Positions 1 through 12,081 are shown, numbered from the stretch's first letter. The stretch is DNA of 64,000 nucleotides from Enterococcus cecorum DSM 20682 = ATCC 43198 (GCF_000407565.1 NZ_ASWI01000004.1:824001-888000), one strand, 5' to 3'. The notes: generated by a model not told the origin, from the letters alone. Program-made: numbers and translations.

Positions 1-3000
1 TCATCGGACCAAAACTTGAACATCTAGATATTTTTGGTGATAAGATTAAAGCAAAAGAAGCGGCCGTGAAAGCAGGGATTCAATCTATTCCAGGAAGTGA
101 CGGTCCAGTAGACTCAGTAGATGAAGTGCTTGATTTTGCAAAAGATTATGGTTATCCAATTATGATTAAAGCCGCTCTTGGCGGTGGTGGTCGTGGGATG
201 CGTGTAGCCTTTGATGATGCTCAAGCTTTAGAAGGCTACAACCGTGCAAAGAGTGAAGCTAAAGCTGCATTTGGTAGTGATGAAGTCTATGTAGAAAAAT
301 ATATTGCTGATCCAAAACATATTGAAGTGCAGATTTTAGGTGATATGCATGGCAATGTTGTACATTTATTTGAACGTGATTGCTCAGTACAAAGACGTCA
401 TCAGAAAGTAGTTGAAGTTGCACCTTGTGTATCATTATCAACTGAATTACGTGAAAAAATCTGTGGTGCGGCTGTTCAATTAATGAAACATGTCGGATAT
501 GTTAATGCTGGAACTGTAGAGTTTTTAGTTAGTGGCGATGATTTCTACTTTATTGAAGTGAATCCACGTGTACAAGTAGAACATACGATTACTGAATTAA
601 TTACAGATATTGACATTGTGACTAGTCAACTTTTAATCGCTCAAGGTAAAGATTTACATAAAGATATTCATATTCCACATCAAGAAAATATTTATCTTAA
701 AGGCGCAGCAATTCAATGTCGCATTACAACCGAAGATCCATTGAATAATTTCATGCCTGATACTGGTAAAATCGATACCTATCGTTCACCTGGTGGCTTT
801 GGTGTCCGCTTAGATGTAGGTAATGCTTATGCTGGCGCCGTTGTTACTCCTTATTTTGACTCTTTATTAGTAAAAGTTTGTACGCATGGTGCAACTTTCC
901 AAGCAGCAGTTCAAAAGATGCAACGTTGCTTAAAAGAGTTTAGAATTCGTGGGGTAAAGACAAACATCCCATTTATGCAAAATGTCATTCATAATGAAGT
1001 CTTCCAATCAGGAAATGCCAAGACTACCTTTATTGACAACACACCAAGTTTATTTGAGTTTTCTAGTACGCGAGATCGTGGAAATAAAACCATGAAATAT
1101 ATTGGTGAAATTACGATTAACGGCTTCCCTGGAATTGATAAAAAAGAAAAACCATTCTTTGAAGTGCCTCGTGTACCAAACAAAATAGAAAGATCGAATC
1201 AAAAAATTGTCACAGCGAAAGATATTTTAGATAAAGAAGGACCAAAAGCTGTTTCCAAATGGGTTCAGCAACAACAGTCTGTACTTTTAACAGATACGAC
1301 TTTCCGTGATGCGCATCAAAGTTTACTAGCTACTCGAGTCCGAACACATGATATTGAAAAAATTGCAGCTCAAACGCAACTAGCCATTCCACAGTTGTTC
1401 TCAAGTGAAATGTGGGGAGGGGCAACTTTTGATGTGGCGTATCGATTCTTGAATGAAGATCCGTGGGAAAGATTACGTAAAATTCGTCAACAAATGCCGA
1501 ATACTTTGATGCAAATGTTATTTAGAGGATCCAATGCGGTGGGATATTCGAATTATCCTGATAATGTAATTCAAGCTTTTATTAAAGAGTCAGCCAAGCA
1601 GGGTATTGATGTATTCCGTATTTTTGATAGTTTGAATTGGACTGCTCAAATGGAACCAAGTATTCAAGCAGTCTTAGATACTGGTAAAATTGCTGAAGCG
1701 GCGATTTGTTACACAGGTGATATTAATGATCCGCTTCGTAGTAAATATGATATACATTACTATAAACAAATGGCTAAAGATTTGGAAAGTTTAGGTGCGC
1801 ATATTATCGCGATTAAAGATATGGCAGGCTTATTAAAACCACAAGCTGCTTATCGTTTAATTTCTGAATTGAAGGATACTGTGGATGTGCCAATTCATCT
1901 TCATACGCATGATACTTCCGGTAATGCGATTATGACTTATGAAAAAGCAATTCAAGCAGGTGTAGATATTGTCGATGTGGCTATTTCTGCAATGAGTGCC
2001 CATACGAGTCAACCAAGCATGTCAAGTCTATACTATGCTTTATTAGGGGATAAACGCGCACCACAAATGGATATTCAAAAAGCCCAAGCATTGAATCATT
2101 ATTGGGAAGATGTGCGCCCATATTATCAAAGTTTTGAAAATGGCATGAACGCGCCTCAAACTGAAGTCTATTTACATGAAATGCCTGGTGGGCAATATTC
2201 TAATTTACAACAACAAGCAAAAGCGGTTGGCCTAAGTGATAAATGGGATGAAGTCAAGCAAATGTATCGTAAAGTGAACATGATGTTTGGGGACATTGTG
2301 AAAGTGACACCTTCTTCTAAAGTGGTAGGGGATATGGCCTTATTTATGGTTCAAAATCAATTAACTGAAGAGGATCTTTACGAAAAAGGCGATACTTTAA
2401 GTTTCCCTGATTCAGTGGTTTCTTTCTTTGAAGGACAGCTTGGACAACCAGTTGGCGGTTTCCCTGAAAAACTACAAAAAATTATTTTGAAAGGCCGTCC
2501 AGCTATAACTGTGCGTCCCGGCCAGTTAGCACCTGCTGTTGATTTTGAAAAGGTACGTAATGAATTAGCTGAAAAAGTTGGCTTTACTCCTAAAGACGAA
2601 CAAGTTTTGAGTTACTTGATGTATCCACAGGTCTTTTTAGATTACTGTAAAGCCTATGATCAATTTGGTGAAGTCAAGCTATTAGATACACCAACCTTCT
2701 TTTATGGTATGCGTTTAGGCGAAAAAATTAATGTTGAAATCGAAAAAGGAAAAGTATTAATTATTCGGTTAGATGAAATTGGTGAAGCAGACGAAGAAGG
2801 CAATCGTATTTTGTTCTTTAACTTAAATGGTCAAAGACGTGAAATTGTGGTAAATGATAAATCTATTCAAAGTACCATTGTTCATCGTAAAAAAGCTGAA
2901 CCAACAGATAAAAATCAATATGGTGCGACAATGTCTGGCTCTGTATTACAAGTATTAGTGAAAAAAGGCGATCATGTGAAAAAAGGCGATGTCTTGATGA

Positions 3001-3122
3001 TTACTGAAGCGATGAAAATGGAAACAGCCATTGAAGCACGTTTTGATGGGGTAGTCGATCATTTATATGTTCAACCTGGTGAAATCATTCAATCAGGTGA
3101 TTTGCTTATCGAATTAAAATAG
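1..3122 (+). CDS. pyc: Pyruvate carboxylase, 5' end outside the window
   Basis: Biotin enzyme that carboxylates pyruvate to oxaloacetate (anaplerosis, aspartate supply). The reading frame is open from base 3 and starts inside the biotin carboxylase domain (residues GPKLEHLDIFGDK), so roughly the first 100 residues of a family of about 1,140 are missing; the first in-frame start-like codon at 66 is internal. Order seen: ATP-grasp biotin carboxylase with the glycine-rich loop GGGGRGMR near 180-205, carboxyltransferase domain starting about 1290 with TDTTFRDAHQSLLATR, and a C-terminal biotinyl domain with the AMKM lysine motif at 3009-3020. It is followed 21 bases later by the next gene on the same strand. 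Identity is certain; only the start is unseen. Confidence 0.97.
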   Translation, partial: IGPKLEHLDIFGDKIKAKEAAVKAGIQSIPGSDGPVDSVDEVLDFAKDYGYPIMIKAALGGGGRGMRVAFDDAQALEGYNRAKSEAKAAFGSDEVYVEKYIADPKHIEVQILGDMHGNVVHLFERDCSVQRRHQKVVEVAPCVSLSTELREKICGAAVQLMKHVGYVNAGTVEFLVSGDDFYFIEVNPRVQVEHTITELITDIDIVTSQLLIAQGKDLHKDIHIPHQENIYLKGAAIQCRITTEDPLNNFMPDTGKIDTYRSPGGFGVRLDVGNAYAGAVVTPYFDSLLVKVCTHGATFQAAVQKMQRCLKEFRIRGVKTNIPFMQNVIHNEVFQSGNAKTTFIDNTPSLFEFSSTRDRGNKTMKYIGEITINGFPGIDKKEKPFFEVPRVPNKIERSNQKIVTAKDILDKEGPKAVSKWVQQQQSVLLTDTTFRDAHQSLLATRVRTHDIEKIAAQTQLAIPQLFSSEMWGGATFDVAYRFLNEDPWERLRKIRQQMPNTLMQMLFRGSNAVGYSNYPDNVIQAFIKESAKQGIDVFRIFDSLNWTAQMEPSIQAVLDTGKIAEAAICYTGDINDPLRSKYDIHYYKQMAKDLESLGAHIIAIKDMAGLLKPQAAYRLISELKDTVDVPIHLHTHDTSGNAIMTYEKAIQAGVDIVDVAISAMSAHTSQPSMSSLYYALLGDKRAPQMDIQKAQALNHYWEDVRPYYQSFENGMNAPQTEVYLHEMPGGQYSNLQQQAKAVGLSDKWDEVKQMYRKVNMMFGDIVKVTPSSKVVGDMALFMVQNQLTEEDLYEKGDTLSFPDSVVSFFEGQLGQPVGGFPEKLQKIILKGRPAITVRPGQLAPAVDFEKVRNELAEKVGFTPKDEQVLSYLMYPQVFLDYCKAYDQFGEVKLLDTPTFFYGMRLGEKINVEIEKGKVLIIRLDEIGEADEEGNRILFFNLNGQRREIVVNDKSIQSTIVHRKKAEPTDKNQYGATMSGSVLQVLVKKGDHVKKGDVLMITEAMKMETAIEARFDGVVDHLYVQPGEIIQSGDLLIELK

Positions 3123-3143
3123 AATGAAACGGGAGGGATTGAA

Positions 3144-4232
3144 ATGAAATATCGTAAATTATCATTTATGATTATTTTTATTTCAGTCCTTCTTGCTGTA
3201 TATTTGCAGCCGATTTTTTATCCGATTAAGACGGAAATAAACTCTCAATCCAATACAATTAAACTCAAACAGCCTAGGCCGCAACAAAATGCTGAAAACA
3301 TTGCAGCTGATATTTATGCTCAGATGATTGGTCAAGATATTAACACAATACGTGAAAAATTACCAAAAGAATTACAAAATGTTGATACAGGCTATGGGTA
3401 TACTGAATATTTATTTGCCAATCAACATCAAAATTTTGATTTATTAACGAATCATAATGGTAAAATTCAAGAATTAACAGTCTTCGGTAACAAAGGGAAA
3501 GTAGGAAATCATTTTCATTTGGGGATGGACTTAGAAGACTTAATATCGCAAGCTGTCATCTCTAGTTCTTTGTCCATTAAAATGCAAGATAAAGAATACC
3601 AATTCGAATTATCAGAAGAAGATATGAATTATCGGCCCTTTATTAGCTACAATAATCAAGTCTATGCTATCTGCTATTTTCATCCAATTACTGGGAAATT
3701 GTTTGCTATTCGATACCTAGACGCACATTATCTGTTAAAAGTAGCTCCTTACCAACTTATAAAAGGTCAGTATGAAACTTATGATAATGAAAATCGACTA
3801 GCAAATTGGGAAGCGTTAAGTGTTCAAAAAGCGAATTATTTCTTGACTTTATTCAGTCGTCTTGATGAAAAGAAATATCAAATAGATGATTCTGAGTCAG
3901 CGAGTGTTGCCAATGAAGCATTAGCACAGTTTGAGCAAAGTCCTGAAAAAATATTAAGTACTGCAAGGATACTTCAGTTAAAAGAGATACGCACACAAAG
4001 AACGGAGCCATTTTTTACGTTTACAACGGATGAGATGAAACATTTAACAGATTCACTTCAATCGGAAAATGTTCGCGGTATCTTTTTGGCACCAAGTATT
4101 GATTGTATGGATGTCGCTATGCAATTACAAACCAATCCTATCTTACATAACAAATTAATAAATAATCAGTCAAAAGTATTAAGTATTGCATTTCATAAAC
4201 AAGATATGTTAGTCTTAATACTGGATGAATGA
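3144..4232 (+). CDS. CAP-associated (YlbC-like) secreted or membrane-anchored protein
   Basis: A 362-residue protein of unknown function. Residues 5-28 form one hydrophobic segment after a KYRK start, so the protein is exported and probably stays anchored. The middle resembles the CAP-associated N-terminal domain of YlbC-type proteins (IGQDINTIREKLPKE, then the GYGYTEYLF stretch). The C-terminal third sits where YlbC relatives carry a CAP/SCP domain and keeps a faint NRLANWEAL-like start, but I see none of the conserved His/Glu motifs, so that domain looks strongly diverged. A GGGAGGG ribosome site precedes ATG 3144. Its stop overlaps the longest reading of the next gene, as in the ylb gene cluster. 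Confidence 0.7.
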   Translation: MKYRKLSFMIIFISVLLAVYLQPIFYPIKTEINSQSNTIKLKQPRPQQNAENIAADIYAQMIGQDINTIREKLPKELQNVDTGYGYTEYLFANQHQNFDLLTNHNGKIQELTVFGNKGKVGNHFHLGMDLEDLISQAVISSSLSIKMQDKEYQFELSEEDMNYRPFISYNNQVYAICYFHPITGKLFAIRYLDAHYLLKVAPYQLIKGQYETYDNENRLANWEALSVQKANYFLTLFSRLDEKKYQIDDSESASVANEALAQFEQSPEKILSTARILQLKEIRTQRTEPFFTFTTDEMKHLTDSLQSENVRGIFLAPSIDCMDVAMQLQTNPILHNKLINNQSKVLSIAFHKQDMLVLILDE

Positions 4233-4254
4233 TAAAGTAAAGGGGGAATTTTGT

Positions 4255-4683
4255 GTGATTATTAATGAGGAATTAATCGCATTAGATGAAAAAGTCGATG
4301 AATTGCTCGCTAATATTGTACATTCTGATACCTTTCAGCAATATATCAAAGCACAAGATGCCTTAAATCAAGATAACGATTTACAAAAGGATATTCTTGA
4401 ATTTCAGCATAAAAAAAATCACTTTGAAGAAGTGGAACGTTTTGGTACTTATTTGCCAGAATATAAACAAATCCGTCGAGAATTACAACGTGCCAAGCGC
4501 AAGATGGATATGCAACCTCAAATGATTGCTTATCGTCAGTCTGAAACAGCTTTGCAAGGAATATTAGATGAAATTTGTCTTGAAATGAGTACAGTTATTT
4601 CTAATGATATTAAAGTTGACGCAGGAAATCCTTTTTTTATTCGTCAAAATCATCATGGGTGTGGAGGAAGTTGTCATGTCTGA
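4255..4683 (+). CDS. ylbF: YlbF family regulator
   Basis: Small alpha-helical protein of the YlbF/YmcA family. In Bacillus, YlbF joins YmcA and YaaT in a complex that binds Fe-S clusters and steers RNase Y activity, competence and sporulation; a role in RNA processing here is inference. I choose GTG 4255 because AGGGGG lies 8 bases upstream; an in-frame ATG at 4225 lacks such a site and would add ten residues. This gives 142 residues. The C-terminal tail holds a Cys/His cluster ([11 protein letters not shown]), matching the Cys-rich tail of Bacillus YlbF. It overlaps ylbG by 8 bases. Confidence 0.85.
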   Translation: MIINEELIALDEKVDELLANIVHSDTFQQYIKAQDALNQDNDLQKDILEFQHKKNHFEEVERFGTYLPEYKQIRRELQRAKRKMDMQPQMIAYRQSETALQGILDEICLEMSTVISNDIKVDAGNPFFIRQNHHGCGGSCHV

Positions 4684-5023
4684 AAATGAATCAGCATTTG
4701 AAATAACCAAAAGACGGGGGATTATTGTCTGGGTTTACTCACTTAGACAATTAAAAAGCTTAAAACGTTTTGGGTTAGTTCATTATATTTCTAAAAAATC
4801 GAAATATGTTTGTCTTTATGTAAACGAAGAGAAGGTAGAAGAAGTGATAAAAAGAATTGAGAAGCTACATTTTGTACGTCATGTTGAACCTTCTTATCGT
4901 CCGGATATTGAAATGAATTTTGCCGAACGAATTGGTACCCAAAAAGCGTATCAAGTCGATGACGATGGTTATGAAGTAGAAGAGTTAAATACAACCATTC
5001 GTTTAGCAGATGAGGTGTTTTAG
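4676..5023 (+). CDS. ylbG: YlbG family protein (DUF2129)
   Basis: Conserved Firmicute protein of unknown function, 115 residues from ATG 4676, which has GGAGG about 8 bases upstream inside the end of ylbF. A longer frame from 4604 has no ribosome site. Recognisable core: [21 protein letters not shown], then KYVCLYVN and [12 protein letters not shown]. The overlap with ylbF and the tight spacing to rsmD (8 bases) make a ylbF-ylbG-rsmD-coaD unit, the same order as in Bacillus. Confidence 0.85.
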   Translation: MSENESAFEITKRRGIIVWVYSLRQLKSLKRFGLVHYISKKSKYVCLYVNEEKVEEVIKRIEKLHFVRHVEPSYRPDIEMNFAERIGTQKAYQVDDDGYEVEELNTTIRLADEVF

Positions 5024-5031
5024 GGGGAGTT

Positions 5032-7085
<2,054 letters not shown>

Positions 7086-7094
7086 GGAATCAAA

Positions 7095-7496
7095 ATGGAA
7101 ATTATGAGAGAATTACCGATTGTGGATGCTTACCACTTTGATAATAATGTAGAAGAAGGGGAACAAACACAAATCCAAGTTGCTTTTGTTCCACTAGCAG
7201 CTAACAACCCAGAATTTACAGAAAATAATACGCTATTAGGTGCTCAAGTGCAATATAAACTTGTGCTAGGTTCATTTAAAATTTCAGGTCAAATTCGTCA
7301 GGTTAATCATATTAAAGATCGTAAAATTACGTCTCCTGATGATTTATCGCATGAGGAATCTGAAGAATTAGTTGAACCAATATTTGATGTTTTACGACGT
7401 TTAACTTATGAAGTAACAGAAATTATCACTGATGAACCTGGTATCAACCTTGAATTTAATTCTGAGTTTGAAAGTGACAGACAACAAGGAGAGTAA
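7095..7496 (+). CDS. DUF1149 family protein
   Basis: A 133-residue cytoplasmic protein without signal or membrane segment, matching the DUF1149 family of lactic acid bacteria (start MEIMRELPIVDAYHFD and a C-terminal block LRRLTYEVTEIITDEPGINLEF). The function of the family is unknown. GAGGAA precedes the ATG, 9 bases after the protease gene, and the next gene begins 2 bases after its stop, so the three are probably co-transcribed down to the terminator at 7895. Confidence 0.75.
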   Translation: MEIMRELPIVDAYHFDNNVEEGEQTQIQVAFVPLAANNPEFTENNTLLGAQVQYKLVLGSFKISGQIRQVNHIKDRKITSPDDLSHEESEELVEPIFDVLRRLTYEVTEIITDEPGINLEFNSEFESDRQQGE

Positions 7497-7498
7497 TA

Positions 7499-7873
7499 AT
7501 GTTTACCAATCAAGCACAATTTGTTTTGTATGTTTCTGATGTGAAAAAGGCTGCAGATTTTTGGCAGTCAGTTGGCTTTGAGATTTTGACAATTGAAGAA
7601 ATGGATGGCAGTTTAGTTGCTGAAATTACGCCTTGCAAGGGTAGTCCATTGACCTTCAGTTTGTATGATCGCCAATTTGTGGAAGAACATGCGCATCAAG
7701 TGAATACAAATGCACCGCAAATTATGTTTTTTGCAGAAGATATTGTAAAATTATATCAAAAGATGCAAGAAAATCAGGTGGAAGTCGGACAATTAATGCA
7801 ACTAGATGAAAATCGTTATATCTTTAATTTTGTCGATTTAGAAGGCAATTATTTTGCAGTCACTGGCAATTAA
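7499..7873 (+). CDS. VOC superfamily (glyoxalase/bleomycin-resistance fold) protein
   Basis: A 124-residue single-domain vicinal-oxygen-chelate fold protein: FVLYVSDVKKAADFWQSVGFEIL at the start and IFNFVDLEGNYFAVTG at the end are typical of the family. Substrate and metal cannot be told from the sequence; the metal ligands of true glyoxalase I are not clear. It has its own AAGGAG site immediately upstream of ATG 7499 and is the last gene before a strong terminator. Confidence 0.75.
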   Translation: MFTNQAQFVLYVSDVKKAADFWQSVGFEILTIEEMDGSLVAEITPCKGSPLTFSLYDRQFVEEHAHQVNTNAPQIMFFAEDIVKLYQKMQENQVEVGQLMQLDENRYIFNFVDLEGNYFAVTGN

Positions 7874-7894
7874 TTTGCGCTTGCTAATCCTTTC

Positions 7895-7929
7895 AAGAGT
7901 GAGCACAGTTTTGTGGTTCACTCTTTTTA
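7895..7929 (+). terminator. Rho-independent terminator after the VOC gene
   Basis: Perfect 8-bp arms AAGAGTGA (7895-7902) and TCACTCTT (7918-7925), with an inner CACA/TGTG pairing in the loop, followed by a T run. It ends the unit that starts upstream of the ylb genes. Confidence 0.85.
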
Positions 7930-7957
7930 TTTAAAACGATATTAAAGGAGTATAAAA

Positions 7958-10126
7958 ATGGAGCAATTTATTATTCAACAATTAGTGACAGAACTTGCAC
8001 CAATTACTAAGGTACAGATTGAAGCTGTTTTAAATCTATTGGCTGATGGTGCAACAATTCCTTTTATTGCACGCTATCGAAAAGAAAAAACGGGCAGTCT
8101 AGATGAGGTGCAAATCAAAAATATTCAAGACCGCTATCAATATTTAGAAAATCTACAAAAACGTAAAGAAGAAATCATTGAAAATATTTCAAATCAAGGA
8201 AAACTAACAGAAGAATTGCGCGCAGAAATATTAGCTGCTAATGTTTTACAAAAACTTGAAGACTTATATCGTCCTTACAAACAAAAGAAAAGAACAAAAG
8301 CGACCATTGCTAAAGAAAATGGGTTAGAACCATTATCAGAAGCAGTATTTCAAAATCAAGATCAGGCTGTTTTGGAAAAGATGGCGCAATTAAGCACGAA
8401 TGAAGCAGTACCTACGCTAGATGATGTGTGGAACGGTGTACATGAAATTTTGGCTGAAAAAATTGCGGATGAAGCAAAATATCGTGAATGGATTCGCAAC
8501 TTTACCTATAAAAATGGTCAGTATACCTGCCAAGTAAAAGATGAGTCATTAGATGAAAGAAAAGTATATGAAATCTATTATGAATTTACCCAACCAATCA
8601 AATCTATGGTTTCACATCGTATCTTAGCGACCAATCGCGGTGAAAAAGAAGGCGTCTTAAAAGTTAATCTAGAAGTAGATACAAATAAAATCCATGAATA
8701 TCTGGCTAAACATATTATTCCGAAAAAGGCCAATGAATGGGTTGTTGAAAAATTAACCACTGCTTATGAAGATGCCTATAAGCGTTTTATTCAGCCTGCT
8801 ATTGAACGAGAAATCAGAAATGAACTGACAGCCAAAGCGGATGAACAAGCGATTGAAGTCTTTGGTGAAAATCTTAGAAATCTATTACTACAATCGCCAT
8901 TAAAAGGAAAAGTTGTCATGGGATTTGATCCTGCTTATCGAACCGGTTGTAAATTAGCCATTATGGACCCAACTGGTAAGGTCTTAGCTATTGATGTGAT
9001 TTATGCTACGATGGGCTCAGAAAAGCAATTAAAAGAAGCAGCTAAAAAGTTCATTCAATTAATTGAGGACTATCAAGTAGAAATGGTAGCAATCGGGAAT
9101 GGAACAGCCTCAAGAGAATCTGAACAATTTGTTGCTGAACAATTGAAAAAAATCAATCGTAAAGTCTATTACATCATCGTAAATGAAGCAGGGGCCTCCG
9201 TTTATTCAGCCAGTGAAGTTGCCCGAGCAGAATTTCCAGATTTACAAGTTGAGCAAAGAAGTGCTGTAAGTATTGGTCGTCGTTTACAAGATCCATTAGC
9301 AGAATTAGTGAAAATCGATCCAAAGGCGGTGGGAGTTGGTCAATATCAGCATGATGTATCCCAAAAACAACTAGCGCAGCAATTAGACTTTGTAGTTGAG
9401 ACCGTCGTTAACCAAGTCGGTGTCAATGTCAATACCGCTTCTAGCCAATTGCTTGCAAGAATCGCTGGTCTAAATAAGAAAACGGCACAAAATATTGTCA
9501 ATTATCGGGAAGAAAATGGCGCATTTAGTCAAAGAAATCAATTGAAGAAAGTGCCACGTTTGGGTCCTAAAGCTTTTGAACAAGCAATTGGATTTTTACG
9601 TATTCCAAATGGGAAAAATATTCTTGATAATACACCAATTCACCCAGAAAGCTACCAGGCAACTAAGGATTTGCTTGATGCTTTGAATATTAATCTTACT
9701 ATGCTTGATACACCGGAAGCAAAGAGTCAATTACAAAAAATAGATATCAAACAATTATCGGAAAAATTATCCATTGGTCGTGAAACCTTACAGGATATTA
9801 TAGATTCCTTGCTTAAACCAGGTCGCGATTTGCGGGAAGATATGACAGCGCCTATTTTACGTTCGGATGTGTTATCAATTGAGGATTTAAAAGTTGGGAT
9901 GAAGCTTCAAGGTACTGTGCGTAATGTGATAGATTTTGGAGCATTTGTCGATATTGGTGTGAAACAAGATGGCTTAGTGCATATTTCTAAACTAAGTGAT
10001 CGTTTTGTTAAACATCCAAGTGAAGTCGTTGCAGTAGGAGATATTGTTCAAGTATGGATTACCAGTGTTGATACCCAAAAAGGTCGTATCGGCTTATCTA
10101 TGCTTGCGAGTGACGGACATGAATAA
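7958..10126 (+). CDS. tex: Tex-type S1 RNA-binding protein
   Basis: A 722-residue nucleic-acid-binding factor linked to transcription in other bacteria. Domains in order: helical Tex N-terminal region with PFIARYRKEKTGSLDE, YqgF/RNase H-like fold at about 325-450 (VVMGFDPAYRTGCKLA), helix-hairpin-helix region (NVNTASSQLLARIAGLNKKTA) and a C-terminal S1 domain from about residue 648 (MKLQGTVRNVIDFGAFVDIG). ATG 7958 follows AAAGGAG. It overlaps the following SprT-like gene by 8 bases. Confidence 0.95.
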   Translation: MEQFIIQQLVTELAPITKVQIEAVLNLLADGATIPFIARYRKEKTGSLDEVQIKNIQDRYQYLENLQKRKEEIIENISNQGKLTEELRAEILAANVLQKLEDLYRPYKQKKRTKATIAKENGLEPLSEAVFQNQDQAVLEKMAQLSTNEAVPTLDDVWNGVHEILAEKIADEAKYREWIRNFTYKNGQYTCQVKDESLDERKVYEIYYEFTQPIKSMVSHRILATNRGEKEGVLKVNLEVDTNKIHEYLAKHIIPKKANEWVVEKLTTAYEDAYKRFIQPAIEREIRNELTAKADEQAIEVFGENLRNLLLQSPLKGKVVMGFDPAYRTGCKLAIMDPTGKVLAIDVIYATMGSEKQLKEAAKKFIQLIEDYQVEMVAIGNGTASRESEQFVAEQLKKINRKVYYIIVNEAGASVYSASEVARAEFPDLQVEQRSAVSIGRRLQDPLAELVKIDPKAVGVGQYQHDVSQKQLAQQLDFVVETVVNQVGVNVNTASSQLLARIAGLNKKTAQNIVNYREENGAFSQRNQLKKVPRLGPKAFEQAIGFLRIPNGKNILDNTPIHPESYQATKDLLDALNINLTMLDTPEAKSQLQKIDIKQLSEKLSIGRETLQDIIDSLLKPGRDLREDMTAPILRSDVLSIEDLKVGMKLQGTVRNVIDFGAFVDIGVKQDGLVHISKLSDRFVKHPSEVVAVGDIVQVWITSVDTQKGRIGLSMLASDGHE

Positions 10127-10556
10127 TCAAGAATTAACGCATCTTGTTCAACAAATTTCGCTTGAGTTTTTTAAAAGACCTTTCCTGCATTGCGTGCTAT
10201 TTAATAAAAGATTGAAAACAACAGGTGGACGCTATCACTTGAACGATCATCATATTGATATCAATCCTTTACTTTTAAATGTAGATAAAGCAATATTATA
10301 TGGTGTCATTAAACATGAATTGTGTCATTATCATCTGCATTTAGAAGGCAAAGGTTATCGCCATGCAGATCAAGACTTTAAAAAGCTATTACAAGCAGTA
10401 GGTGGATTACGCTATACACCAAGGTTACAACAGCCAAAATTCCACTATCAATGCATAGTTTGTCAGCAAGATTATTTCCGAATAAGATGTTTGGATGTGC
10501 GTAAATATGCATGTGGGAAGTGTGCTGGTCGTTTGAAATTAGCAAAAGACTATTAA
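10119..10556 (+). CDS. SprT-like zinc metalloprotease-fold protein
   Basis: A 145-residue SprT family protein. The zinc site HELCHYHLH (HExxH) sits around residue 67 with a third His in GYRHADQDF, and a C-terminal zinc ribbon has two CxxC pairs (CIVCQQ and CGKCAG). Human and bacterial relatives cleave DNA-bound proteins or are uncharacterised; the role here is not known. I use ATG 10119, inside the end of tex; GTG 10110 is also in frame. Likely translated by coupling to tex. Confidence 0.82.
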   Translation: MNNQELTHLVQQISLEFFKRPFLHCVLFNKRLKTTGGRYHLNDHHIDINPLLLNVDKAILYGVIKHELCHYHLHLEGKGYRHADQDFKKLLQAVGGLRYTPRLQQPKFHYQCIVCQQDYFRIRCLDVRKYACGKCAGRLKLAKDY

Positions 10557-10708
10557 AAAGCTTTTTAAAGTGCTGTGAAAAGAATTGATATTTCATGTGT
10601 TTTGTTAGATAATGAATTGTCTTTTCCCTTGTAATATCAATTATTTGACAAAAAACACGTGAAAGATTATAAAATTCCTATATTGAAAATACGAAAAGAG
10701 GCAACTGA
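10557..10708 (+). promoter_or_regulatory. murC promoter region
   Basis: A textbook sigma-A promoter: -35 TTGACA at 10645-10650, 17-base spacer, -10 TATAAA at 10668-10673, then AAAAGAGG before ATG 10709. The rest of the gap after the SprT-like gene is AT-rich; AAAAAGCTTTTTAAAG just behind that gene could pair weakly but is not a convincing terminator. Confidence 0.8.
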
Positions 10709-12043
10709 ATGATTAATAAAGATCAAATTTATCACTTTGTTGGGCTTAAAGGTTCTGGAATGAGCTCTTTAGCTTTAGTTCTTCATCAAAAAGGCTATCA
10801 TGTCCAAGGTTCTGACGTGGAGCAATATTTCTTTACCCAACGTGATTTAGAAAAAGCAAACATTTTAATTTTGCCATTCAACGCTGATAATGTAAAAAAA
10901 GAATATATTGTGATTGCTGGGAACGCATTTCCTGATACTCATCCTGAAATCGCACGTGCTAAAGAAATTGGTGCTACTGTGATTCGTTATCATGATTTTA
11001 TCGGTAAATTTATTGAACAATTTACAAGTATTGCCATTACGGGATCTCATGGAAAAACAAGCACAACTGGGTTACTTGCTCATGCAATGTCTGGTGTGGT
11101 ACCTACAAGCTATTTAATTGGTGATGGTACTGGCCATGGTGAACCCGATGCTACTCATTTTGTTTTTGAAGCCTGTGAATATCGACGTCATTTCTTAGCC
11201 TATTCACCTGATTATGCGATTATGACGAATATTGATTTTGATCATCCAGACTATTATGAAAGTATTGAAGATGTGTTTACGGCTTTCCAAAGTTTAGCTC
11301 ATCAAGTTAAAAAAGCGATTTTCGCTTATGGTGATGATGTCTATTTACGGAAATTACAAGCTGAAGTACCAATTTATTACTATGGTCTTAAAGATACCGA
11401 TGATTTCCAAGCTAAAAATATTGAACGCACAACGACTGGTTCACAATTTGATGTGTATCACGGTACTGAATTTGTTGGTCATTTTGCTATTCCTGCTTTT
11501 GGTGAACATAATATTAAAAATGCGTTAGGTGTTATTGCAGTATGTTTTGTTGAAGGTTTTGATATGAAATTAATTGCTGATGAGTTAAAATCATTTGCAG
11601 GTGTCAAAAGACGTTTTAGTGAGAAGAAAGTGGCGGATATGACAATCGTGGATGATTATGCGCATCATCCAGCAGAAATTGCAGCTACGATTGATGGCGC
11701 GCGTCAAAAATATCCAGATAAGCAAATTGTCGCTGTCTTCCAACCACATACTTTTACACGTACAATTGCTTTACTTGACGAATTTGCTCAAGCACTTGAT
11801 TTAGCTGATGAAGTTTACCTATGTGATATCTTTGGTTCAGCACGTGAAAAATCAGGTCAAGTAAGTATTGAAGACTTATCTGCAAAAGTGAAAAAAGGTG
11901 GAACAGTCTTAAAAGAAGAAAATATGTCCCCTTTATTAAATCATGAAGATAGCGTCATTATCTTTATGGGCGCAGGCGATGTACAAAAATTTGAAATCGC
12001 CTATGAAAACCTATTAAGCAAAACAACGAGAAATGTTTTATAA
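10709..12043 (+). CDS. murC: UDP-N-acetylmuramate--L-alanine ligase
   Basis: Adds L-alanine to UDP-MurNAc, the first amino-acid ligation of peptidoglycan synthesis. The 444-residue protein has the N-terminal Rossmann motif [12 protein letters not shown], the ATP loop [10 protein letters not shown] near residue 110, the MurC signature around [10 protein letters not shown], and [10 protein letters not shown] in the C-terminal domain. Oddly, its stop codon TAA (12041-12043) is part of the 5-base target duplication of Tn917, which begins on the very next base. The protein is therefore unchanged, but its native terminator now lies at 17325, beyond the transposon. Confidence 0.97.
   Translation: MINKDQIYHFVGLKGSGMSSLALVLHQKGYHVQGSDVEQYFFTQRDLEKANILILPFNADNVKKEYIVIAGNAFPDTHPEIARAKEIGATVIRYHDFIGKFIEQFTSIAITGSHGKTSTTGLLAHAMSGVVPTSYLIGDGTGHGEPDATHFVFEACEYRRHFLAYSPDYAIMTNIDFDHPDYYESIEDVFTAFQSLAHQVKKAIFAYGDDVYLRKLQAEVPIYYYGLKDTDDFQAKNIERTTTGSQFDVYHGTEFVGHFAIPAFGEHNIKNALGVIAVCFVEGFDMKLIADELKSFAGVKRRFSEKKVADMTIVDDYAHHPAEIAATIDGARQKYPDKQIVAVFQPHTFTRTIALLDEFAQALDLADEVYLCDIFGSAREKSGQVSIEDLSAKVKKGGTVLKEENMSPLLNHEDSVIIFMGAGDVQKFEIAYENLLSKTTRNVL
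12039..12043. repeat. Tn917 target-site duplication, left copy
   Basis: TATAA immediately left of the transposon; the same five bases follow the right end at 17310-17314. A 5-bp duplication is the hallmark of Tn3-family insertion. The TAA of this copy is the murC stop codon. Confidence 0.95.
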
Positions 12044-12081
12044 GGGGTCCCGAGCGCCTACGAGGAATTTGTATCGATAAG
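12044..12081 (+). repeat. Tn917 left terminal inverted repeat (38 bp)
   Basis: Begins GGGGTCCCGAGCGCCTACGA and ends ATCGATAAG; pairs with 17272-17309 with a few mismatches in the middle. It is the binding and cleavage end for TnpA. Confidence 0.95.

Noticed and set aside
10557-10644. Terminator behind the SprT-like gene
   Set aside because: AAAAAGCTTTTTAAAG forms only a short AT stem and has no proper T run.
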